Source: an uncultured Collinsella sp. (GTDB lineage: Bacteria; Actinomycetota; Coriobacteriia; Coriobacteriales; Coriobacteriaceae). From it: a stretch of DNA of 13,574 nucleotides. The stretch is taken from NCBI GenBank assembly GCA_902491415.1, contig CABUHP010000025.1, positions 1-13,574 of the forward strand, read 5' to 3'. Both the position numbers and the translations under genes were made by a program. The notes below the pieces were generated by a model. The model made no database searches and was not told the origin of the DNA. It worked only from the letters and a program-made list of their open reading frames with translations. Numbering within the stretch: the stretch's first letter is position 1; the number at the start of each line of letters is the position of its first letter. Positions 7,467-13,574 of this stretch are shown here, piece after piece.

Positions 7467-8459
7467 ATGGGCGTACAGCAGCTAGAAGAGGCCTGGGCTT
7501 TGAGGACCGGCGCGCGTGAAGCGCGGTTGCTCGCGGCCTCGCATGTGCCAGCAGCGTTGTCGCAATTGAGGATTGTGCGCCCCGGTGACCGCCTGGTTGC
7601 GTTTGCCGATGACTTTGCCGATGCGTTTGCGCACGGCTTTGATGCCTGCGACGTGGCTATGGTGGGCGAGCCGTCGGTTGCGGCGTTTGCTGCTGCGTCC
7701 GAGGGCTTTGATGCTTCGTTTGATGCCGAGGGGCCGCACCTGTGGTGGTTCGTTAACTCTATCGGCGGGTTTGGTCTTCGTGTGCCCGGCCTTCGCGCTC
7801 TGGGCCGCGCTGCTCGTGAGGCCCACGCGCTGCTTGTTGTGGACAACACCGTGGCGTCGGCTTTTGGCTGCGATCCGCTGCGGCTGGGTGCTGCGCTGTC
7901 GCTCGAGGCGCTCGATCGCGTGTGCGCCGGCAAGGCTCCGTGCAAACTCGTTGCCGCTTCGGTGGCGCGCTCGCAGCTCAAACGCCATCATGTGGATGCT
8001 GCTGCCGAGTGCGCGCATGCCCTGCTTGAGGGCTGTGGCTTGGCCAAGCTTGATTTGCCTGCTGACGAGGCCGCTGTGCTGGAGCGCGGGTTCGACTCGC
8101 TCGACGCTCGCATGCAGGTTCACTTTGACCGCGCACGTGCGCTGGCCGAGTATCTGGCCGCCAACGAGATGGTGCGCAACGTGCGCTATCCCGGGCTGAG
8201 CTCTCATCCCGACCATGCGGTTGCAACGGGAATCCTCGAGCATGGTTTTGGCCCGGCAGTTGAATTTGACCTTATCGAGCGTAGCGCGGGAGAGCTGTTC
8301 GACGCTTTGCCGGGGGAGTTTCGCACATCGCCTGCCGGCGGCGCAACGACGCGCCTCTCGGCCACGCGCGGCAAGCAGGGGAGCACCATCCGCCTCTTCG
8401 CCGGCACCGACAACCCCCTGGTCGTAGCGTCCGCCCTAGATAACGCCCTCCGCAACTAG
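7467..8459 (+). CDS. Degenerate Cys/Met-metabolism PLP-fold protein (cystathionine gamma-synthase-like), catalytic Lys replaced
   Basis: The 330-residue protein shows the fold of the cystathionine gamma-synthase/methionine gamma-lyase family: VRPGDRLVAF (37-46), VVDNTVASAFGCDPLRLGA (from 124), VRYPGLSSHPDH with GFGPAVEFDL, and the C-terminal TIRLFAGTDNPLVVASALDNAL. The Asp that binds the PLP ring nitrogen is kept (Asp126). Twenty-five residues later, where the family has the Schiff-base Lys (Asp186/Lys211 in methionine gamma-lyase), there is Arg151 in EALDRV. The Ser and Thr that bind the phosphate next to that Lys, the SGM loop and the stacking Tyr (now Phe50) are also missing. At 330 residues it is shorter than the usual 380-400. 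It is therefore probably not a normal PLP enzyme. The ATG at 7467 follows AAGGGACGG; an in-frame upstream ATG at 7341 would read through the terminator and is rejected. The function is unknown. Confidence 0.75.
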   Translation: MGVQQLEEAWALRTGAREARLLAASHVPAALSQLRIVRPGDRLVAFADDFADAFAHGFDACDVAMVGEPSVAAFAAASEGFDASFDAEGPHLWWFVNSIGGFGLRVPGLRALGRAAREAHALLVVDNTVASAFGCDPLRLGAALSLEALDRVCAGKAPCKLVAASVARSQLKRHHVDAAAECAHALLEGCGLAKLDLPADEAAVLERGFDSLDARMQVHFDRARALAEYLAANEMVRNVRYPGLSSHPDHAVATGILEHGFGPAVEFDLIERSAGELFDALPGEFRTSPAGGATTRLSATRGKQGSTIRLFAGTDNPLVVASALDNALRN

Positions 8460-8477
8460 CTAAATCATCCTCGACTC

Positions 8478-8552
8478 CATAAGTTGCGGTGAAATAGGGA
8501 TTGATTTACGGCTTTAACCGCATAAACAGTCCCTACTTCACCGCAACTTATG
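8478..8552. repeat. Near-perfect 23-bp inverted repeat between convergent genes
   Basis: Arms 8478-8500 and 8530-8552 pair at 22 of 23 positions (core AAGTTGCGGTGAA / TTCACCGCAACTT). The 29-base centre holds a smaller stem around CGG...CCG. It sits between the ends of two convergent genes, where it could act as a two-way terminator, although no T-run follows on either strand. It may also be a repeat family member or a palindromic mini-element. No target-site duplication is evident. Confidence 0.7.
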
Positions 8553-8591
8553 AGAAGGGGTTGGGTAGCTAAAAGCCCCGTCCCAAATTGG

Positions 8592-8936
8592 CTACTCTTT
8601 GATGCTGGCGATGAGGTCGTTTGCTTTGGTGGCAATGACGTTGTTGATGTCGGTCTGCAGCTCCTCGTAGGCCGCTATGGCTCGCTCTCCGGCGGGCGTG
8701 AGCGTGGATCCGCGGGCGCCGTCGCGCTCGATGAGCTTGCAGCCCAGCTGACCTTCTGCCTCGTTTACAATGCGCCAGGCCTTGGAATACGCCATGCCCA
8801 TGCTCTTGGCGGCGCGGTTGAGCGAGTGCTCGCGGGCGATACCCTGCAGCAGCAAGACACAGCCGTGTCCAAACACGCCCGGCAGATCTTTGTCGCACGC
8901 TTGAATGACCAACTTTGCCGTCGTCTTGTACTCCAT
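8592..8936 (-). CDS. Small winged helix-turn-helix regulator, ModE N-terminal domain-like
   Basis: The 114-residue protein contains a LysR/ModE-type winged helix: HGCVLLLQGIAREHSLNRAA, then KSMGMAYSKAWRIVNEAEGQ as the recognition region, LGCKLIERDGARGSTLTPAG as the wing, and a C-terminal helix that may dimerise. It lacks the molybdate-binding TOBE domains of full ModE, so ligand binding is uncertain. Such stand-alone domains are common and often linked to molybdenum-enzyme or redox genes, but no such gene is in the window. I chose the ATG at 8936, with GGGGAG 11 bases before it; a GTG at 8945 is possible but too close to that site. It is convergent with the PLP-fold gene and divergent from guaB, with which it shares a 193-base gap. 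The target is unknown. Confidence 0.82.
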   Translation of the reverse strand: MEYKTTAKLVIQACDKDLPGVFGHGCVLLLQGIAREHSLNRAAKSMGMAYSKAWRIVNEAEGQLGCKLIERDGARGSTLTPAGERAIAAYEELQTDINNVIATKANDLIASIKE

Positions 8937-9021
8937 ACGCTCCACGTCTCCCCGCTAAAGTGTTTGCTGGGCAAACGCAAAGCCTGCGTCAAACCCTCGT
9001 GTGCTCTTCTTAAATCATGCA

Positions 9022-9050
9022 TTGTAGCAGTCAAAGTGCGTTAAGATACT
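9022..9050 (+). promoter_or_regulatory. Possible guaB promoter
   Basis: TTGTAG (9022-9027) and GATACT (9045-9050) are 17 bases apart, a plausible sigma70-type pair with partial consensus matches. Transcription would begin near 9057, giving a leader of about 70 bases. Confidence 0.35.
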
Positions 9051-9059
9051 TCCCCAGTA

Positions 9060-9079
9060 TTGGGCGCCCAAGGTTGGGC
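9060..9079 (+). other. Overlapping palindromes in the guaB leader
   Basis: TTGGGCGCCCAA (9060-9071) is a perfect palindrome, and its second half can instead pair with TTGGGC at 9074-9079. It may be a protein-binding site or a small pair of mutually exclusive hairpins. No known purine, guanidine or ppGpp riboswitch pattern is recognisable. Confidence 0.35.
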
Positions 9080-9129
9080 TGGGTCCTACGAGGCCTGCAG
9101 CCGACCGGTCGCATGGAAAAAGGAGAAAC

Positions 9130-10641
9130 ATGGCTACGTTCTTTCCCGGTGAGTCCCACACGTTTTCGGAGTATCTGCTGGTCCCTGGTTACTCGTCCTC
9201 GCAGTGCATTCCCAACAACGTCTCTCTTAAGACGCCGCTAACCCGCTTTAAGCGCGGTGAGAAGCCGGCAATCACCCTGAACATCCCCATGGTTTCCGCC
9301 ATCATGCAGTCCGTCTCGGGCGTCGACATGGGTGTCGCGCTCGCTACCGAGGGTGGCCTGTCCTTCATTTACGGTTCCCAGAGCGCCGAGTCCGAGGCCG
9401 CCATGGTCAAGGCCGTCAAGGATCACAAGGCCGGCTTCGTTCAGTCCGATTCCACGCTGACCCCCGACATGACCATGGAGCAGGTCATCGAGCTCAAGGA
9501 GAAGACCGGTCACTCCACCATGCCGGTTACCGACGACGGCACTCCCAAGGGTAAGCTCCTGGGCATCGTCACCAGCCGTGACTATCGTCCCAGTCGCGAT
9601 GACCACCAGACGAAGGTCTCCGAGTTCATGACCCCGCGTGAGCAGCTCATCGTGGGCGACAAGAACATCAGCCTCAAGGTCGCTAACGACGTCATCTGGG
9701 ACAACAAGCTCAACGCCCTGCCCATCGTCGACGATAACGATCACCTCATGGGCATCGTCTTCCGCAAGGACTACGATAGCCACAAGACCAACCCCAACGA
9801 GCTGCTCGATAACGACAAGCGCTACATGGTCGGCGCCGGTATCAACACCCGCGACTATGCCGAGCGCGTGCCGCTGCTCATCGAGGCCGGTGCCGACGTT
9901 CTGTGCATCGACTCCTCCGAGGGCTTCAGCGAGTGGCAGAAGCGCACTATCGAGTGGATCCGCGCCAACTACGGCGAGGACGTCAAGGTTGGTGCCGGTA
10001 ACGTCGTCGACGCCGAGGGCTTCCGCTTCCTGGCCGACTGTGGTGCCGACTTCATCAAGGTCGGTATCGGCGGCGGCTCCATCTGCATCACCCGTGAGAC
10101 CAAGGGTATCGGCCGTGGCCAGGCCACCGCGCTGATCGATGTCTGCCGTGCTCGCGACGAGTACTACGAGGAGACCGGCGTCTACGTGCCCGTGTGCTCC
10201 GACGGCGGTATCGTCTACGACTACCACATGACGCTCGCCCTTGCCATGGGTGCAGACTTTATGATGCTGGGTCGCTACTTCGCCCGCTTCGACGAGAGCC
10301 CGACCGAGCGCGTCAACGTCAATGGCCAGTACATGAAGGAGTACTGGGGCGAGGGTTCTGCGCGCGCCCGCAACTGGCAGCGTTACGACCTGGGCGGCGC
10401 CGCAAAGCTCAGCTTCGTCGAGGGCGTCGACTCCTACGTTCCTTACGCCGGCTCCCTCAAGGATGGTGTGGGCGGCACGCTCTACAAGGTCAAGTCCACG
10501 ATGTGCAACTGCGGTGCCCTCTCGATCCCCGAGCTCCAGGAAAAGGCGCGCCTAACGCTGGTCAGCTCCACCTCCATCGTCGAAGGCGGCGCCCACGACG
10601 TAGTCGTCAAGGATTCCCAGCAGAGCGTTTCCTATAGATAA
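9130..10641 (+). CDS. guaB: IMP dehydrogenase, Tritrichomonas-like subfamily
   Basis: IMP dehydrogenase oxidises IMP to XMP with NAD, the committed step to guanine nucleotides, in the cytoplasm. The 503-residue protein has the catalytic loop [20 protein letters not shown] with Cys319, a pair of CBS domains inserted at about residues 100-220, the phosphate-binding [20 protein letters not shown], and the mobile flap [19 protein letters not shown] with the catalytic dyad Arg418-Tyr419. Length, Cys319 and Arg418/Tyr419 match the numbering of the well-studied Tritrichomonas foetus enzyme, and most motifs agree with it as I recall that sequence; ordinary bacterial GuaB has a different flap. The start at 9130 follows a strong AAGGAG. 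It is flanked by a divergent regulator and followed by a terminator, so it is probably transcribed alone. Active-site residues are all present. Confidence 0.95.
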   Translation: MATFFPGESHTFSEYLLVPGYSSSQCIPNNVSLKTPLTRFKRGEKPAITLNIPMVSAIMQSVSGVDMGVALATEGGLSFIYGSQSAESEAAMVKAVKDHKAGFVQSDSTLTPDMTMEQVIELKEKTGHSTMPVTDDGTPKGKLLGIVTSRDYRPSRDDHQTKVSEFMTPREQLIVGDKNISLKVANDVIWDNKLNALPIVDDNDHLMGIVFRKDYDSHKTNPNELLDNDKRYMVGAGINTRDYAERVPLLIEAGADVLCIDSSEGFSEWQKRTIEWIRANYGEDVKVGAGNVVDAEGFRFLADCGADFIKVGIGGGSICITRETKGIGRGQATALIDVCRARDEYYEETGVYVPVCSDGGIVYDYHMTLALAMGADFMMLGRYFARFDESPTERVNVNGQYMKEYWGEGSARARNWQRYDLGGAAKLSFVEGVDSYVPYAGSLKDGVGGTLYKVKSTMCNCGALSIPELQEKARLTLVSSTSIVEGGAHDVVVKDSQQSVSYR

Positions 10642-10661
10642 GGCAAGAGCTGCATATCAAA

Positions 10662-10676
10662 GGTTGAGTATCAACC
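10662..10676 (+). repeat. Small perfect inverted repeat downstream of guaB
   Basis: GGTTGA-GTA-TCAACC is a 6-bp dyad 21 bases after the guaB stop. It could be a weak hairpin or a protein site; nothing more can be said from sequence. Confidence 0.3.
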
Positions 10677-10690
10677 ACGTTATTTAGATA

Positions 10691-10732
10691 AAGCGAGATG
10701 CATGCAAGTCGCAGGCATCTCGCTTGTTGTAT
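10691..10732 (+). terminator. Terminator after guaB
   Basis: An 11-bp perfect stem (AAGCGAGATGC / GCATCTCGCTT) with a 13-base loop is followed by a T-rich tail (GTTGTAT). It lies 50 bases after the guaB stop and fits a rho-independent terminator. Confidence 0.8.
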
Positions 10733-10760
10733 TTGCTATCATCATGCGAGTTAACGATGT

Positions 10761-10878
10761 GGCGGGGCGTTCTTACCTTTGCTCGCTGCAAGTTCCGCAC
10801 GAGCCGAAGAGCACTTAATGTGCTCTTCGTGCGAGCAGGACTGTCCGCAGCAGCGAGCAAAGGTAAGAACGCCCCGCC
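10761..10878. repeat. Large palindrome with perfect 29-bp arms and inner hairpin, leuS leader
   Basis: Arms 10761-10789 and 10850-10878 are perfectly complementary over 29 bases (ends GGCGGGGCG / CGCCCCGCC). The 60-base interior holds a perfect 10-bp hairpin, CGAAGAGCAC-TTAAT-GTGCTCTTCG (10805-10829). The element ends 26 bases before the leuS start. It is far longer than a usual terminator and lacks a T-run. It is not a T-box: no specifier stem or T-box consensus is seen. It could be a mobile palindromic repeat or a leader structure. An ORF can be read across it into leuS, but that is not a plausible protein extension. Confidence 0.8.
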
Positions 10879-10904
10879 CCAACCCAGCTAACAAAGGAGC
10901 TGAT

Positions 10905-13462
10905 ATGTGCGATTGCACAGATCATAAGGACGAGATCCCTGCCTACGACGCGCAGGCCATTGAGTCCAAGTGGATGAAGGCCTGGGAGGACTCCAACCTC
11001 TTTGCCGTCGACACCGACGAGAGCAAGCCCAAGAAGTATGTGCTCGAGATGTTCCCGTATCCGTCGGGTGACCTGCACATGGGCCACGCGCGCAACTATA
11101 CCATCGGCGATGCCATGGCCCGTCAGGCCCGCATGCGCGGCTACGACGTGCTGCACCCCATCGGCTTTGACGCCTTTGGCCTGCCTGCCGAGAACGCCGC
11201 CATCAAGCACAACACGCAAGCTGCCGCCTGGACGTATAAGAACATGGACCAGGCGCTCGCCACGATGAAGCGCATGGGCTTCTCCTACGATCTGGATCGC
11301 ATGGTCAAGACCTGCAGCCCTGACTACTACCGCTGGGGTCAGTGGATCTTTGAGAAGCTGTGGGAAAAGGGCCTGGTCTACCGCAAGAAGAACCCGGTCA
11401 ACTGGTGCCCTAACTGCAAGACCGTTCTGGCCAACGAGCAGGTCACCGAGGGCAAGTGCTGGCGCTGCGGCACCGAGCCCGAGAAGCGCGACCTTGAGCA
11501 GTGGTACTTCAAGATTACCGAGTACTCCCAGGAGCTGCTCGACGACCTGGAGAAGCTCCCCGGCTGGCCCGAGCGCGTCAAGCAGATGCAGGCCAACTGG
11601 ATCGGTCGCTCCGAGGGCGCCGAGGTTGACTTTACCCTTTGCGACCAGGATGGCGAGCCCATCGAGGGCGACGAGGGTAAGATCACCGTCTTCACCACGC
11701 GTGCCGATACGCTCTTTGGTGTGTCCTTCTTTGTCCTGGCTCCTGAGTACGCCCGTCTTCACGGGCTCGTCGAGGGCACGGAGTACGAGGAGGCCGTCAC
11801 TAAGATCGTCGAGGACTCCAAGCATATCTCTGCTGTCGAGCGTGCCCAGGGCACCCTCGAGAAGCACGGTGCCTTTACGGGCCGCTACGTGGTGAACCCC
11901 GTCAACGGCGAGAAGGTTCCCGTGTGGGTTGCCGATTATGTCGTTGCCGACTACGGCACCGGCGCCGTCATGGCCGTTCCCTGCGGCGACCAGCGCGATT
12001 TTGAGTTCGCCCGCAAGTACGACCTGCCGATCGTACCGATCATCCTGGACGATGACGATCGCGCGAGACCATCGATACCTTCCATGCCGAGACCGTCGAC
12101 TGGGATTGCGCCCACGCTGCCGAGGGCACGCTCGTCCAGTCCGGCAAGTACACCGGCATGCGCGGCGGTAAGCACTCCGAGGGCGAGGCTGCGATCGTGG
12201 CCGACCTCGAGGCCATGGGCTGCGGTCGTCGCAAGGTCGAGTTCCGTCTGCGCGACTGGCTCATTTCCCGTCAGCGCTATTGGGGCAACCCCATCCCGGC
12301 CATTCACTGCGAGCACTGCGGTATCGTGCCCGTGCCCGAGGATCAGCTGCCGGTGACGCTGCCCGAGAACCTGGACCTGGGCGCCGGCGAGACCCTCGCC
12401 GAGTGCAAGGACTTCTACGAGACCACCTGCCCGGTCTGCGGCCGCCCGGCCAAGCGCGAGACCGATACCATGGACACCTTCACCTGCTCTAGCTGGTATT
12501 ACCTGCGCTATACCGACCCGCACAACACCGAGCTGCCCTTCTCTCGCGAGGCAGCAGACCGTTGGATGCCCGTCGATAACTACATCGGCGGCATCGAGCA
12601 CGCCATTCTGCACCTGCTCTACAGCCGTTTCTTTACCAAGGCACTGCGCGACCTGGGCCTGCTGAGCGTGGACGAGCCCTTCACCAACCTGCTGTGCCAG
12701 GGCATGGTCAAGGACGAGAACGGCGACACCATGTCCAAGTCCAAGGGCAATGTCGTGCCCCCGAGCTCGGTCATCGAGCCCTACGGCGCCGACACCATGC
12801 GTTTGGCGATCCTGTTTATCGCCCCGCCCGAGAAGGACTTCGACTGGGATCCCAAGGCCGTTGAGGGTGCCAACCGCTTCATCAAGCGCGCCTGGCGTAT
12901 CGTTTGGCAGCTCGTCCAGTCCGGCGACGCCAACGTGGCCTTCGACAAGTCCGCGCTCGACGAGGTTGCGATGAAGCTCTATCGCGAGCGTCACCGCACC
13001 ATCGCCAAGTGCACCGAGGACTTTGACCGCGGCCAGTTCAACACCGCGATCTCGGCCGTCATGGAGCTCGTCAACGCGGCGAGCGCCTACCTCAACGCCA
13101 CCGAGGGTATCGCGCGCGACAAGGCGCTGTGCTATGGCGTGGCTAAGGATATCGTGAGCGTCCTGGCGCCCATCTGCCCGTTCTGGGCCGACGAGCTGTG
13201 GCACGAGGCCCTCGGCTGCGAGGGCAACGCCTACACCGCCGCCTGGCCCGAGTTCGACCTGGCCGAGTCCGTTGAGGACACGGTGCAGATCGTGGTCCAG
13301 GTGCTCGGTAAGGTCCGCGGTCGTGTCGACGTTGCCCGCGATGCCTCTAATGAGGATATGCAGGCTGCCGCCGAGGCCGCCGTCGCCAAGTGGCTTGAGG
13401 GCAAGACGGTCGTCAAGGCCATCTGCGTGCCTGGCAAGCTGGTCAACCTGGTGGTCAAGTAA
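10905..13462 (+). CDS. leuS: Leucyl-tRNA synthetase, reading frame broken near 12061-12066
   Basis: LeuRS joins leucine to its tRNA and is essential. The ATG at 10905 has AGGAG five bases upstream. Class I motifs are present: HMGH (residues 58-61) in [15 protein letters not shown] and TMSKS (608-612, counted in the repaired frame). Two zinc-binding pairs are visible (CPNC/CWRC and HCEHC/CPVC), as is the CP1 editing domain ([31 protein letters not shown]). The first frame runs off homology after IILDDDDR and stops at 12356, while homology resumes in another frame with [14 protein letters not shown] and continues to 13462. Removing one CG from CGCGCG at 12060-12065 restores a single frame (DDDRETID) of 851 residues, normal for LeuRS. 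As written, the first product would lack the MSKS loop and the tRNA-binding domain. Because the gene is essential, an assembly error is the likeliest explanation. Confidence 0.93.
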
Positions 13463-13491
13463 GCATTGCGCGCTTAACTGACGCATAAAAG

Positions 13492-13527
13492 ACGAGGGGC
13501 GATCCGGTTGGGTCGTCCCTCGTTTTT
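13492..13527 (+). terminator. Terminator after leuS
   Basis: The arms ACGAGGGGCGATCC and GGGTCGTCCCTCGT pair with a G-T or two around a GGTT loop and run into TTTTT (13523-13527). It lies 29 bases after the leuS stop: a clear rho-independent terminator. Nothing further is recognisable from there to the window end. Confidence 0.9.
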
Positions 13528-13574
13528 CATGTATCTGCCTAGTTGCCTTCGGCCAATTGTCCTATTCTTGTGGA

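Noticed and set aside
8478..8552. Insertion sequence or MITE
   Set aside because: The inverted arms fit, but there is no target-site duplication and no transposase, so it is listed only as a repeat.
8553..8591. Minus-strand terminator of the winged-helix gene (GGGG/CCCC stem)
   Set aside because: The pairing is short and ambiguous and the tail is not T-rich on that strand.
10779..10904. N-terminal extension of LeuRS starting within the large palindrome
   Set aside because: The extension has no LeuRS homology, codes through an inverted repeat, and a strong ribosome site sits before ATG 10905.
10642..10904. T-box or leucine-responsive leader for leuS
   Set aside because: No T-box consensus, specifier loop or leucine-rich leader peptide is visible; only a terminator and a palindrome are seen.
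12040..12070. Programmed ribosomal frameshift in leuS
   Set aside because: There is no slippery homopolymer or obvious downstream stimulator, and the CG duplication gives a simpler account.
11951..13486. Long open frame on the minus strand opposite leuS (similar ones lie opposite scrA, scrB and guaB)
   Set aside because: In high-GC genes with strong third-position bias the opposite strand stays open by chance; none of these translations resembles a protein family.

Overview
The window looks like chromosomal DNA of a high-GC Gram-positive gut actinobacterium of the Coriobacteriia, most likely Collinsella or a close relative. This rests on strong G/C preference at third codon positions, the gene content (a phosphotransferase sucrose operon, a CotH/VTC/DUF4956 cluster, a bacterial IMP dehydrogenase of the Tritrichomonas type) and intergenic spaces rich in palindromes. 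The taxon is an inference; no rRNA gene is present.

Layout, left to right. (1) 1-2922, + strand: three tightly packed genes for a CotH-family kinase-like protein (5' end outside the window), a VTC/polyphosphate-polymerase-domain protein and a DUF4956 membrane protein. The first has an in-frame TAG and the second a frameshift. (2) 2923-3160: a hairpin, then a long imperfect inverted repeat, then the promoter region of the next gene. (3) 3161-7371, + strand: a sucrose-utilisation locus made of a LacI-family repressor, a sucrose-type PTS permease EIIBC and a GH32 sucrose-6-phosphate hydrolase, with LacI-type operators before the permease and probably before the repressor. A strong terminator follows. 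(4) 7467-8459, + strand: a degenerate member of the cystathionine gamma-synthase PLP family that lacks the Schiff-base lysine. It faces a small ModE-like winged-helix regulator (8592-8936, - strand) across a near-perfect inverted repeat. (5) 9130-10641, + strand: guaB (IMP dehydrogenase), then a terminator and a large palindrome with perfect 29-bp arms. (6) 10905-13462, + strand: leuS (leucyl-tRNA synthetase), broken by a frameshift that a duplicated CG would explain, followed by a terminator.

The sucrose genes form one pathway. Sucrose is taken up and phosphorylated by EIIBC, which has no EIIA domain of its own and needs one from elsewhere. The GH32 enzyme then splits sucrose-6-phosphate, and the LacI-type protein controls expression. 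guaB and leuS are housekeeping genes with separate transcription signals.

The most notable points are: three broken reading frames in 13.6 kb, one in an essential gene, which suggests sequence or assembly error at least there; a PLP-fold protein with Arg at the catalytic Lys position; an IMP dehydrogenase matching the protozoan Tritrichomonas foetus enzyme down to residue numbering; the poorly understood CotH-VTC-DUF4956 module; and several long palindromes. I found no CRISPR array, tRNA, rRNA, insertion sequence or phage gene.
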